A stretch of 42,828 nt of DNA from Allocoprococcus comes (GCF_013300725.1 NZ_JAAIMM010000029.1:1-42828); one strand, 5' to 3'. Shown: positions 16,584 through 24,956, numbered from the stretch's first letter. Translations and numbers: made by a program. Notes: generated by a model not told the origin, from the letters alone.

Positions 16584-17253
16584 CGATCTCTCCTATACGG
16601 TATCCAACTCCACGGACAGTCTCAATATATTCTCCTGCCTGTCCCAGCTTCTGGCGCAGGGTTCTTACATGGACATCTACCGTTCTGGTCTCACCGTCAA
16701 AATCATATCCCCAGATTTCTTCCAGTAATTTATCTCTTGTCAGAACAATATTCTGATTCTCCATAAGTTTTCTCAACAGCTCATATTCTTTCAATGTTAA
16801 TGCTACCGGTTCTCCCGCTACCGTTACTTCATGCTTTTTACGGTCCATGCGGATCTCACCCAGCACATAGGTATCATCCTCTTCTTTTTTCGATGTCCGT
16901 CTGAGTACTGCACGGATTCTGGATACCAGTTCCATCATTCCAAATGGTTTGGTCACATAATCATCTGCTCCCGCATCCAGTCCCATGACCTTGTCATATT
17001 CTGCACCCTTTGCCGTAACCATGATGACCGGAATATCTTTGGTTCTCCCGGAAGTCTTCAGCTTCTTCAGGATCTCCATTCCATCTTCTCCCGGGAGCAT
17101 GATATCAAGCAAAATCAGCTCTGGCAGTTCCTCTGCCAGAGCTTCAAAGAATGATGTGCCTTCTTCAAATCCACGGGCCTCAAATCCCGTAGTTTCAAGT
17201 GTATATACTACTAATTCCCGGATATTCGCTTCATCCTCCACACAAAAAATCAT
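16573..17253 (-). CDS. phoP: Phosphate-regulon response regulator, OmpR/PhoB type
   Basis: 226 residues. The receiver domain has Asp50 in LILLDIMLPG, the switch Thr in VMVTAKG and Lys in VTKPFG. The C-terminal winged helix (about 130-223) ends with GETRTVDVHVRTLRQKLG and RGVGYRI. Phosphorylated by the partner kinase, it should bind repeated TTAACA-like boxes such as those in front of pstS. A ribosome binding site AAAGGAG precedes the ATG. It follows phoU by 22 bases. Confidence 0.92.
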   Translation of the reverse strand: MIFCVEDEANIRELVVYTLETTGFEARGFEEGTSFFEALAEELPELILLDIMLPGEDGMEILKKLKTSGRTKDIPVIMVTAKGAEYDKVMGLDAGADDYVTKPFGMMELVSRIRAVLRRTSKKEEDDTYVLGEIRMDRKKHEVTVAGEPVALTLKEYELLRKLMENQNIVLTRDKLLEEIWGYDFDGETRTVDVHVRTLRQKLGQAGEYIETVRGVGYRIGEIDAK

Positions 17254-17275
17254 TCTCGTTCTCCTTTAATCTCTT

Positions 17276-17932
17276 TTAGATTGCAGTTCCGCCTGCATGA
17301 ATACCTGTAATTGAAAATTCAACCCACTCTGCAATATTTGTTGCATGATCTCCGATCCTCTCCAGATATTTTGCGATCATGATCAGGTCGATTGCCTCAT
17401 CTCCGGCATTTCCTTTGTGATCAGAAATAAATTTTACCAGATCTCCTTTTACCAGATCAAAAAGATCATCTACCTCATCATCTGCTGCCATGACTCTTCT
17501 CGCAAGCTCCAGATCTTTCTGTACATAGGCAGATACACTGTCTCTTACCATCTTTACTGTCGACTCTGCCATCCGGTTAATATCCTTCAGACTCTTTTCC
17601 TCTGTTGATTTCGTTGCAATCACAATATCTGCAATATCCGCAGTCTGATCTCCGATACGTTCCATATCCGTGATCATCTTAAGTGATGCCGAGATCCTTC
17701 GCAGATCCCGCGCTACCGGCTGCTGCTGAAGTAAAAGCTTCAGGCAGAGATTTTCAATTTCTTTTTCCATCTGATCGATCTCGCTGTCTGCTGTAATGAC
17801 AGCCTTTGCTCTGGCAATATCATGTCCTTCCAGGGCTCCTGTTGCTTCCTCGATTGCCGTCTCGCAAAGTTCTCCCATATGAATAAGCATCTCATTAAGT
17901 TCTTCCAGCTGTCTGTCAAATCTGTTCCGCAT
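17276..17932 (-). CDS. phoU: Phosphate transport system regulator PhoU
   Basis: 218 residues made of two tandem three-helix PhoU domains (about 10-110 and 115-210); each has the acidic metal-binding pattern seen here in ERIGDQTADIADI and ERIGDHATNIAEW. PhoU damps the kinase signal and Pst activity when phosphate is plentiful. Its ATG follows the pstB TAA directly with no gap, and its GGGAGG ribosome binding site lies inside the pstB 3' end. Confidence 0.95.
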   Translation of the reverse strand: MRNRFDRQLEELNEMLIHMGELCETAIEEATGALEGHDIARAKAVITADSEIDQMEKEIENLCLKLLLQQQPVARDLRRISASLKMITDMERIGDQTADIADIVIATKSTEEKSLKDINRMAESTVKMVRDSVSAYVQKDLELARRVMAADDEVDDLFDLVKGDLVKFISDHKGNAGDEAIDLIMIAKYLERIGDHATNIAEWVEFSITGIHAGGTAI

Positions 17933-18682
17933 TTAACCAAACCTCCCTGTAATATAATCTTCTGTCCTCTTATCGGACGGGATCGAGAATAATTTTTCAG
18001 TATCATTATATTCTACAACTTCTCCAAGAAGGAAAAATGCGGTGTTGTCCGACACTCGGACTGCCTGCTGCATATTATGAGTTACCATAACGATAGTATA
18101 ATCTTTTTTCAGTTCCATCGCAAGGTCTTCTATCTTGGATGTTGAAATCGGATCCAGTGCGGAAGTCGGTTCATCCATCAGAAGTACTTCCGGCTCTACT
18201 GCAAGTGCACGTGCAATGCAAAGTCTCTGCTGCTGTCCACCGGACATACCAAGTGCACTCTTTTTCAGACGGTCCTTACACTCGTCCCAGATAGCTGCAT
18301 TACGCAGTGATTTTTCTACAATATCATCCAGTTTTGCCTTTGAACGGATTCCGTGCGTTCTCGGTCCGTAAGCAATATTATCATAAATGCTCATCGGGAA
18401 TGGATTTGGTTTCTGGAATACCATTCCGACTCTTTTTCTCAGGACATTTACATCCATTCCTTTAAAAATATTCTGTCCGTCCAGAAGGATCTCTCCGTCA
18501 ATCCGGCATCCTTCTACCAGGTCATTCATGCGGTTGATCGACTTGAGAAGTGTGGATTTACCACAACCACTTGGCCCGATAAACGCTGTGATCTTATTTG
18601 GCTCAATTTCAAGATTGATATTTTTCAGTGCTTTGAAATCGCCATAATATAAATCAAGATTTTTTACACTTATCTTTGACAT
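17933..18682 (-). CDS. pstB: Phosphate ABC transporter, ATP-binding protein PstB
   Basis: 249 residues. Walker [11 protein letters not shown]-loop [11 protein letters not shown] (the PstB-specific form), signature MSGGQQQR, Walker [14 protein letters not shown] and switch THNMQQA. It energises phosphate import through PstC/PstA. It lies 13 bases after pstA and abuts phoU. Confidence 0.96.
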   Translation of the reverse strand: MSKISVKNLDLYYGDFKALKNINLEIEPNKITAFIGPSGCGKSTLLKSINRMNDLVEGCRIDGEILLDGQNIFKGMDVNVLRKRVGMVFQKPNPFPMSIYDNIAYGPRTHGIRSKAKLDDIVEKSLRNAAIWDECKDRLKKSALGMSGGQQQRLCIARALAVEPEVLLMDEPTSALDPISTSKIEDLAMELKKDYTIVMVTHNMQQAVRVSDNTAFFLLGEVVEYNDTEKLFSIPSDKRTEDYITGRFG

Positions 18683-18695
18683 TTTCTTTTCCTCT

Positions 18696-19583
18696 CTATG
18701 CTTTCGTCAGTTTCTTCGCAACCACGCCGGAAAGGGTGTTGATCGTAACAACCAGTACAAGCAAAATAACTGCTGTCGCATACGCCTGGTCCATATACAG
18801 TCCTTCACTGGACAGCATATACATATGGATCGCCAGTGTACGGCCGGAACCAAGTACATTCTTTGGCACCTGTGCAACCGTTCCTGCTGTGTAAATCAGT
18901 GCTGCCGTCTCTCCTACGATACGTCCGATGGCAAGGATCACACCTGCCAGGATTCCAGGCACTGCTGATGGAAGTACAATACGGAATACCGTACGGAGCT
19001 TTCCTGCTCCAAGTCCAAAGCTTCCTTCTCTGTAAGAATCCGGAACCGCTTTGAGTGCTTCTTCTGTCTGGCGCATGATCAGCGGAAGAATCATGATCGA
19101 TAAGGTAAATGCACCTGCCAGGATGGAAAATCCCCATTTCAGTGTATTTACAAAGAACAGCATACCGAACAGTCCATATACGATTGACGGAATACCGGAA
19201 AGTGTCTCCGTAGTAAGACGGATCACTTCAATAAATTTATTTCCTTTTCCTGCATATTCTACAAGGAAGATCGCTGAAAAAATTCCAAACGGTACTGCAA
19301 TCAGAAGAGAAAGCAGTGTCATAACGACCGTATTGATCAGCGCCGGTATAACGGATGCATTCTCTGAGGTATAATGTAACGAGAACAAAGACGGCTTGAT
19401 ATACGGAATTCCATTTACCAGAATATAAAAGATCAGGAACAAAAGCAGTGCAAATGTGATAAATGCTGCAAGCATTACCAGAAGCATCAAGATCATGGAT
19501 CCCGGATGTCTTAAATAGCTCTTTACCTTATCTGCAAAATTTTCCCGGTTGACTCCCACAGTTTTTTTCATCTGATTACTCAT
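18696..19583 (-). CDS. pstA: Phosphate ABC transporter, permease PstA
   Basis: About 295 residues with six predicted membrane segments. The N-terminal segment lies at about residues 35-60, and the EAA loop near 185-205 reads [20 protein letters not shown]. It forms the membrane channel with PstC. The frame is open to 19613, but the ATG at 19583 has GAGGAGGGG 6 bases upstream, giving an 8-base overlap with the pstC stop and translational coupling. Confidence 0.93.
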   Translation of the reverse strand: MSNQMKKTVGVNRENFADKVKSYLRHPGSMILMLLVMLAAFITFALLLFLIFYILVNGIPYIKPSLFSLHYTSENASVIPALINTVVMTLLSLLIAVPFGIFSAIFLVEYAGKGNKFIEVIRLTTETLSGIPSIVYGLFGMLFFVNTLKWGFSILAGAFTLSIMILPLIMRQTEEALKAVPDSYREGSFGLGAGKLRTVFRIVLPSAVPGILAGVILAIGRIVGETAALIYTAGTVAQVPKNVLGSGRTLAIHMYMLSSEGLYMDQAYATAVILLVLVVTINTLSGVVAKKLTKA

Positions 19584-20469
19584 GTTCACCCCTCCTCTTA
19601 AGCAGCGCAACACTAAAATTGATGATCAGGATAAATACAAAAAGTACGACTCCTGTTGCAATCAGCGCTTCCCTGTGAAGTCCGGTCGCGTATCCCATCT
19701 CGATCACGATGTTACCGGTCAGGGTACGGACACCGAGTAAAATATTATTTACCAGTCGTGGCTGGTTTCCTGCGATCATGATCACCGCCATCGTTTCACC
19801 GATCGCACGTCCGATTCCAAGGACAACCCCTGTGATCACACCGGACTTTGCCGCCGGAATCACAACTTTGAAAATACTTCTTTCCTGGGTTGCGCCAAGT
19901 GCCAGCGAGCCTTCATAGTACTGTGGCGGCACTGCACGCATTGCACTTTCTGTTGTCCCGATGATCGTTGGAAGGATCATCATACCAAGTACAATTGATG
20001 TAGTCAGGATTCCTTTTCCATCGCCGGATTCTTCAACCAGTCCCATCATCTTTAAAGTTCTTCCGAAGTCCCGGATGATCGGAACTACGATCACCATACC
20101 GAAGAAGCCATATACAACCGAAGGAATACCTGCAAGCAGTTCGGTTGCTGCTTTTAACGGCTTATAAATCTTCTTCGGACAATACATTGCCATGAATACC
20201 GAGGTCAGGATTCCGATCGGAACTCCGAATATGATCGCCCCTGCCGTCACATAGATACTTCCAATGATCATCGGGAAGATACCGAAGAGTTCATTTCCAG
20301 GCCGCCAGATATCACCGGTTATAAATTTTACAAATCCTATCTGTCTGATTGCAGGGATTCCATTTGCAAATAAGAAGATGCAAATGAGAGCTACCGCCAG
20401 TACCGAAGCACAGGCGGCAATGAAGAACACTCCCTGCATGACTTTTTCAGTCCATGCTTTTGATTTCAT
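19576..20469 (-). CDS. pstC: Phosphate ABC transporter, permease PstC
   Basis: 297 residues. An N-terminal membrane segment is followed by the PstC-typical FITGDIWRPGNELFGIFPMI, then ELLAGIPSVVYGFFG and the EAA loop SAMRAVPPQYYEGSLALGAT. It pairs with PstA. It starts 20 bases after the pstS stop and overlaps pstA at its end. Confidence 0.95.
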   Translation of the reverse strand: MKSKAWTEKVMQGVFFIAACASVLAVALICIFLFANGIPAIRQIGFVKFITGDIWRPGNELFGIFPMIIGSIYVTAGAIIFGVPIGILTSVFMAMYCPKKIYKPLKAATELLAGIPSVVYGFFGMVIVVPIIRDFGRTLKMMGLVEESGDGKGILTTSIVLGMMILPTIIGTTESAMRAVPPQYYEGSLALGATQERSIFKVVIPAAKSGVITGVVLGIGRAIGETMAVIMIAGNQPRLVNNILLGVRTLTGNIVIEMGYATGLHREALIATGVVLFVFILIINFSVALLKRRGEHE

Positions 20470-20489
20470 TCTTTAATTTCCTCTTTGAT

Positions 20490-21416
20490 TTATTTGGAAA
20501 CTTCATCCCATGTAGTAACATCTCCAACGTAGATGGATTTCACCTGATCTGCTGAAAGTTCATCTGCCGGGTTTGCTTTGTTTACGATAACTGCGATACC
20601 ATCTGTTGCGATAACAGTTGCTTCAAGTTCTGCTGCTTCGTCATCTTTCAGTTCTCTTGATGCCATACCGATGTCATAGCTTCCTTCGATTGTAGATGTC
20701 ATACCTGTTGTAGAATCTGATGTCTGAAGTTCGATTTCTGCATTCGGGTTTACTGCTTTGTAAGCTTCGATCAGTTTTTCCATCAGTGGTGATACAGAAG
20801 AAGATCCACCAACTACACATTTACCAGATGGTTTTGATCCTGCATAATCTTCTACATCAGATACCGGAATGTATTTTTCATCAGCAACCACTTTCTGTCC
20901 TTCTGTGCTCATGATGTATGCCATGAAATCTTTTGCTACTTCGTTGTCAAGATCTTTCTTGATTGCAATGTTGAATGGTCTTGATACTTTGTAAGATCCG
21001 TTTTCAATGTTGTCTGCTGTTGCTTCTGCTCCGTCGATTTTTAATGCTTTTACGCTGTCATTTAAAGAGCCAAGGGAAACATAACCAATTGCATATTCAT
21101 CACCTGCTACTGTTGTAAGCATTACAGATGTATTGTTTGTGATCTGTGCATCTGTTGTTGTCATATCAACCTTTGTTCCATCATCCTGTTTTTCTTCAAT
21201 TCCGAACAGTTCGATGAAAGCTCCTCTTGTACCGGATCCATCTTCACGGGATACGATTGTAATGTCGTTTGATGTATCGAAATCACTTCCGCTGTCTGTG
21301 CTGCTATCTGCACTGCTGTCTGCGCTCTTATCAGATGATGATCCGCCGCATCCAACTGCCATTGTTGCTGCCATTGCTGCTACAAGTGTTACTGCCATTA
21401 ATTTTCTGAATTTCAT
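20490..21416 (-). CDS. pstS: Phosphate-binding lipoprotein PstS, circularly permuted order
   Basis: 308 residues. A signal peptide with lipobox MAVGC (Cys23) is followed by a serine/aspartate-rich linker. The motifs that normally form the second half of PstS come first: IVSREDGSGTRGAF at 54-67, AIGYVSLGSL at 109-118, SYKVSRPFNI and STEGQKVV at 170. The motifs that normally open the mature protein come last: GGSSSVSPLMEKLIEAY at 203-219, DIGMASREL at 248, DGIAVIVN at 272 and VGDVTTWDEV at the very end, the point where a usual PstS continues into the REDGSGTR block. All phosphate-contact segments appear to be kept. The first gene of the operon; a Pho box precedes it. Confidence 0.9.
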   Translation of the reverse strand: MKFRKLMAVTLVAAMAATMAVGCGGSSSDKSADSSADSSTDSGSDFDTSNDITIVSREDGSGTRGAFIELFGIEEKQDDGTKVDMTTTDAQITNNTSVMLTTVAGDEYAIGYVSLGSLNDSVKALKIDGAEATADNIENGSYKVSRPFNIAIKKDLDNEVAKDFMAYIMSTEGQKVVADEKYIPVSDVEDYAGSKPSGKCVVGGSSSVSPLMEKLIEAYKAVNPNAEIELQTSDSTTGMTSTIEGSYDIGMASRELKDDEAAELEATVIATDGIAVIVNKANPADELSADQVKSIYVGDVTTWDEVSK

Positions 21417-21472
21417 AATACTAAAATCCTCCGTTTTATGTGTTTTTGTTTTTTCTTTTCTTCACGGTCTCT

Positions 21473-21501
21473 ATCATATAAAACGGTTGTAAAATCTGAA
21501 A
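21473..21501 (-). promoter_or_regulatory. Promoter for pstS operon, weak -35
   Basis: TATGAT (-10) with a poor -35 hexamer TTTCAG 17 bp upstream on the minus strand, as expected for an activator-dependent promoter. Confidence 0.5.
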
Positions 21502-21527
21502 TCCTGGACGTGTAAAGTTTTTGTTAA
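21489..21527 (-). promoter_or_regulatory. Pho box (PhoP binding repeats)
   Basis: On the minus strand TTAACA (21522-21527) and TTTACA (21511-21516) are spaced exactly 11 bp apart, the known period of Firmicute PhoP half-sites. A further TTTACA lies at 21489-21494. They sit just upstream of and over the weak -35 box. Confidence 0.65.
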
Positions 21528-21558
21528 ATGTGATTTTTCCTGTTTAATCTCGCATTTC

Positions 21559-21587
21559 CAATTCGAAACTCACTGCGTTCCGAATTG
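21559..21587. repeat. Inverted repeat between the pst promoter and the preceding terminator
   Basis: CAATTCGAAAC pairs with GTTCCGAATTG (11 bp, one wobble) around a 7-base loop. It lies upstream of the Pho box. No role can be read from the sequence. Confidence 0.4.
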
Positions 21588-21605
21588 AGTTGTACATATT
21601 ATAGG

Positions 21606-21666
21606 CAAAAAAAGGATCAGCCAATTAACTTTGAGGGTATTCCTCAATAGTCAGTTGACTGATCCT
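21606..21666 (-). terminator. Terminator of the glucosaminidase/hydrolase/alarmone synthetase operon
   Basis: AGGATCAG pairs with CTGATCCT and the stem continues with partial pairing to an inner TTGAGG/CCTCAA stem. On the minus strand TTTTTTTG follows. It lies about 33 bases after the alarmone synthetase stop. Confidence 0.85.
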
Positions 21667-21698
21667 GCTTCTTTATAATTCTTTTCCTATCTCTCTTT

Positions 21699-22406
21699 TT
21701 ATCGTATCATCGGATTATCAATGATCTCCGCATCCACTTCTTCTGTCTTCTCCGGAATCGGCTTCTCGCCGCCCTCTTTCAGGCATTCCAGAATCGCCTC
21801 ATTCAGTGACAGCATCTTATCATCCAACGCCGATACCATGTCCGCGCATTCTTTTAATTCCCGGCTGATATACTCTGGTGCCTGTCCTTCAAACTTGTAA
21901 TAAATCTTATGCTCCAGACTCGCCCAGAAATCCATCGCAATCGTCCGGATCTGGATCTCGACCTTTGTATCTACCACACTGTCCGACAGAAAGATCGGAA
22001 CAGACACCAGCATGTGGTAGCTTTTATATCCACTCTCTTTTGGATTCTTGATGTAGTCTTTGATCGACAGAACCTTTAAGTCGCTCTGATTCCCGATCAT
22101 CTCTGCAAGCCGGTAAATATCCGATGTAAACGAACAGATCAGACGGACTCCTGCGATATCATTGACATAACGCACCATGTTCTCGATGCTTGTCTCATAT
22201 CCGTACCGCTTCAGCTTCTTCACAATACTTTCTGCGGATTTGATCCTGGTCTTGATATGCTCGATCGGATTATATCTGTGTACATGTTGAAATTCATCGT
22301 TCAGTATCTCCAGCTTTGTCCCTACTTCTTTCAATGCGGAATTGTAAAGAAACATGACGGTCTTCCAGCTGTCTACATCATCGTAATACTTCATTGCTGA
22401 CTGCAT
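21699..22406 (-). CDS. Small alarmone synthetase, RelA/SpoT-domain GTP pyrophosphokinase (RelQ/YjbM type)
   Basis: About 235 residues with only the (p)ppGpp synthetase domain and no HD hydrolase, TGS or ACT regions. Synthetase motifs include RIKSAESIVKKLKRYG, NMVRYVNDIAGVRLIC, SGYKSYHMLVSVPI and VEIQIRTIAMDFWASLEHKIYYK. Such enzymes make (p)ppGpp during envelope or starvation stress. The frame is open to 22553, but AAGGGGAG 7 bases before the ATG at 22406 and the family start (MKYYDDVDSWK region) favour this start. It is the last gene of a three-gene operon with a glucosaminidase and a hydrolase. Confidence 0.9.
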   Translation of the reverse strand: MQSAMKYYDDVDSWKTVMFLYNSALKEVGTKLEILNDEFQHVHRYNPIEHIKTRIKSAESIVKKLKRYGYETSIENMVRYVNDIAGVRLICSFTSDIYRLAEMIGNQSDLKVLSIKDYIKNPKESGYKSYHMLVSVPIFLSDSVVDTKVEIQIRTIAMDFWASLEHKIYYKFEGQAPEYISRELKECADMVSALDDKMLSLNEAILECLKEGGEKPIPEKTEEVDAEIIDNPMIR

Positions 22407-22539
22407 GTAATCTCCCCTTTTTATGTATACTTCCCTCCGGAATCTATCTCCCTTTTTCGTCCCGAAAGTAAAATCAGTATACCATTTTTTCTCTTTGAAA
22501 TCTATACAGCCGGGGCAAGCTTCATAGTATTTTAATAAA

Positions 22540-23052
22540 TTAGACAATCTCAATCTGACACATTTTCATAGTCTCTAATGCCGCCTGATGGGTCGCCGGT
22601 GTCACACCTGCGCAGCAGGATGCATCCACCTGGATCCTTGCTTCCGGAAGTACCGCCTTTAACAGTAACGCATTCGATACCACACAGATATCTGTACAAA
22701 GTCCGACAAGTTCAATGTCTGTATATCTCATCTTTTTTGCAATTTCTGCCAGCTCCGTACTTCCAAATGTTGGCTTATCAATCTTCTTTAATACATATGG
22801 CTTTAACGCATCGATAATTTCCCATCCATGCGTACCCTGTATACAATGTTCCACCGGAAGCTTTTTTCCTTCCTGAGTCTGCAAATAATCTGCCTGATGG
22901 GTATCTCTTGTAAAAATAATATCTGTCTCTTCTTCTCTTGCATCCTGCACTTTTTCAACTACACTACTTACGATTTCCTGTGCTTCTTTTGTTCCCAGGC
23001 TTCCATCCACAAAATCATTTTGCATGTCCACTACCACTAAAAGTTTTTTCAC
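22540..23052 (-). CDS. Isochorismatase-family cysteine hydrolase, nicotinamidase-like
   Basis: 170 residues. The catalytic Asp lies in VVVDMQNDFVDGSL (Asp9) and the nucleophile Cys in VGLCTDICVVSNAL near 120; the Lys of the triad is probably in KIDKPTFGST. HCIQGTHGWEI is typical of the nicotinamidase branch, which deamidates nicotinamide for NAD salvage, though pure sequence reading cannot exclude another amide substrate. It lies 21 bases after the glucosaminidase gene. Confidence 0.82.
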   Translation of the reverse strand: MKKLLVVVDMQNDFVDGSLGTKEAQEIVSSVVEKVQDAREEETDIIFTRDTHQADYLQTQEGKKLPVEHCIQGTHGWEIIDALKPYVLKKIDKPTFGSTELAEIAKKMRYTDIELVGLCTDICVVSNALLLKAVLPEARIQVDASCCAGVTPATHQAALETMKMCQIEIV

Positions 23053-23073
23053 AATGTACCTCTTTTCTTTCTT

Positions 23074-23910
23074 TTATTTTCGCATTGCATGAATCATTTC
23101 TACAATGTCGTATCCATAACGTTCACCGGTTGCCCAGCCATACCCTTCCGGGTTCTCTTTCTGCCCCAGCCATTCCACATATGGTGCACTCCCCTTTGTC
23201 ACATAAGAGTACCGGTCATCCACACATTCCCCGGCAAGTGCTTCGTCTGTCGCATAAGCTTTCAGATGCTGGATCTGCGCCCGGATCCCGGTTCTTACAT
23301 TCGGGTAGGAATTTCCCGGTACACCTCCTCCCGTCGTCCCGATCCCGGCAAAATTATACTGGGTAATCTGCATATCCCCGCCATACTGCAGCCAGCCTGT
23401 CTCTTTCATCGCCTGTGCAAATGCGACTTCCGGACGAACGCCTTCTGCCGTGGCTTCTTCATAATACATCTGTGCAAATGTCTCGATATCAGGGGCGCCT
23501 CCCTGCGCCAAAACTTCTGCCGGATAAGTGCTTCCATGCGCTTTAAAATAATTTACTAATTGCCATGCGCGGATACTGCTGATCCCCATCACCGGATACT
23601 GTCCCGGCTGGATGGATGCCTCGATAGCTTCTGCCTCGGCAATTGCTTTTGCTTCGGTGCCCGATACCTGCTTCTGTTCTGTCATCTTAGTTTTTACTGT
23701 GCTGTCCTGTTTTGCTGATCCCGTGCTGTCGTTTTCGCTTTTCTCTGCCTTCTTCTGCTTTGCATTTTTTTCTGATTCTTCTATATAAGTTCTGTCGTTT
23801 CCATTTGCATTCCCGGCTTTTGACTTACCATATATCATACCAATCGATACAACTATCATACAGATTCCCAGTATAACCCGGATTATAGTTTCTCGTTTTA
23901 TTCCAGACAT
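23074..23910 (-). CDS. Membrane-anchored glucosaminidase-domain protein
   Basis: 278 residues. A single N-terminal membrane segment (about 8-28) is followed by a charged, low-complexity linker (about 30-105; Lys, Glu, Ser, Asp rich). The C-terminal domain looks like a GH73-type endo-beta-N-acetylglucosaminidase: YYEEATAEGVRPEVAFAQAMKETGWLQYGG, with the catalytic Glu probably in MKETGWL, and NFAGIGTTGGG. It would cut peptidoglycan outside the cell. First gene of the operon leading to the hydrolase and the alarmone synthetase. The ribosome binding site is weak (AGGGAATC). Confidence 0.8.
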   Translation of the reverse strand: MSGIKRETIIRVILGICMIVVSIGMIYGKSKAGNANGNDRTYIEESEKNAKQKKAEKSENDSTGSAKQDSTVKTKMTEQKQVSGTEAKAIAEAEAIEASIQPGQYPVMGISSIRAWQLVNYFKAHGSTYPAEVLAQGGAPDIETFAQMYYEEATAEGVRPEVAFAQAMKETGWLQYGGDMQITQYNFAGIGTTGGGVPGNSYPNVRTGIRAQIQHLKAYATDEALAGECVDDRYSYVTKGSAPYVEWLGQKENPEGYGWATGERYGYDIVEMIHAMRK

Positions 23911-23943
23911 TTTTCTGATTCCCTGTCTTTTTTCTCTATCCTA

Positions 23944-24085
23944 TTCCATGTTCTTGATAAAGATGCTCTTTCTTTCATAAACTTTAGTATCAAAAGAGCT
24001 TCTTTTAAGCTCATTGAGTTCATTATTAGGTTCTTTATTAAGCTCATTAGGCTCATTATTTGGTTCTTTATTGGGTTCATTGACC
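23944..24085 (-). pseudogene. Remnant of a repeat-containing coding region
   Basis: On the minus strand, one frame reads an Asn/Glu/Pro-rich peptide with two 11-residue repeats, NKEPNNEPNEL and NKEPNNELNEL, encoded by two adjacent 33-base copies that differ mainly at third codon positions. The frame continues to RKSIFIKNME and a TAG near 23944. It has no ATG and is preceded by an in-frame TAG. A second frame over the same DNA has an ATG (66 codons) but gives an unlikely Met/Ile/Leu-rich peptide that runs into the glucosaminidase start. Substitution pattern favours the first frame as the old coding frame. Function unknown. Confidence 0.35.
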
Positions 24086-24217
24086 TCAATGATCCCATTC
24101 CGACCGCTCTACAACTTAATCCAGAAAGACTACTTCATACCATAAAACACAAAATATATCACCCTCTTAAATATAGCACATCATATCATAGAATAAAATC
24201 TGTCAGATGTTAGATTT

Positions 24218-24535
24218 GTTGACCTATTTTTGACTTATAAAATATATAATCAACTTTTAAGATGTTTCTTGTTGATTTATTTTTAGTTTTTGCACTTTTC
24301 GATCAACTTTCAGGACCTACTTTATTGACTGATTTTTCATTTTTCCAATATATAGTCAACTTCTAAGGCTTGTTTTGTTGACCTATTCTTTGCCTTTATC
24401 TTTTTCAATCAACTTCCTAGCCTTATTTTCTTGATCTATTCTTCGCCTTTATCTTTTTCAATCAACTTTCTAAGCTTATTTTGTTGATCTATCTTCAACT
24501 TTTCTTCTTTCCAATCAATTCAACCTCCCTATCAA
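24218..24535. repeat. Six-unit tandem array, exact 53-bp period, each unit with a dyad
   Basis: GTTGA-type words start at 24218, 24271, 24324 (ATTGA), 24377, 24430 (CTTGA) and 24483, each exactly 53 bp apart. In each unit the complementary word TCAAC starts exactly 32 bp later (24250, 24303, 24356, 24409, 24462; the sixth, 24515, reads TCAAT). The rest is AT-rich and diverged, often TATTTTT or CTTTATCTTTTTC. A 53-bp period cannot be a codon repeat. Units 4 and 5 are the most alike. The array lies between the glucosaminidase operon and a small gene on the other strand. The flank 24100-24217 shows nothing clear. Confidence 0.9.
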
Positions 24536-24689
24536 CTTACTTTCAATGTACTCATGTACTCCTCTGACTATGATCTTATAACTCTCCTTTACTTTCTCCC
24601 TCAAATCCGCTATACTGAAAATCACTTGATGCAGAAATATTCTTGCCTTAACTGGCGCTTTTCATAATTTTTATAAGGAGGATTTTACC

Positions 24690-24953
24690 ATGTTCCGCTT
24701 ATGGGGAAAAGAATTTAAAGACAACCGTATGATCAAAGACACTACCATCTGTGATGACAGTGACGATACCAGAACACACAAGATTTTTAATGCTCTGGAT
24801 GAAATCTGCTACGAATTTGATCTTAGCAAACCAATCTGGCTGGATGTCAATATCAACGAATTCAAACGGCATTCCAAAGCAAGATTCTACCAGGACAGCT
24901 TTGTGGATTCGATCGATTTTGATTTTCTGGAAATCCAGGTGATTGAAGAATAG
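24690..24953 (+). CDS. Small acidic protein of unknown function
   Basis: 87 residues, not recognised. It begins MFRLWGKEFKDNRMIKD and is rich in Asp and Glu toward both ends, with no membrane segment and no cysteine motif beyond two scattered Cys. The start is strongly supported by AAGGAGGA 8 bases upstream, and a TTGCCT/TAATTT pair with 16 bp spacing about 25 bases further up could be its promoter. It is monocistronic and ends at a perfect hairpin shared with the convergent cysK. Coding is likely because of the start signal, the ending and the codon use. Confidence 0.75.
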   Translation: MFRLWGKEFKDNRMIKDTTICDDSDDTRTHKIFNALDEICYEFDLSKPIWLDVNINEFKRHSKARFYQDSFVDSIDFDFLEIQVIEE

Positions 24954-24956
24954 AAA

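Noticed and set aside
23898-24098. 66-codon minus-strand open frame with an ATG
   Set aside because: Met/Ile/Leu-rich peptide from the wrong frame of the 33-base repeats; third-position changes in the repeats support the other frame.
24218-24535. CRISPR array
   Set aside because: Units are diverged throughout, there is no alternation of identical repeats and unique spacers, and no cas gene is in the window.
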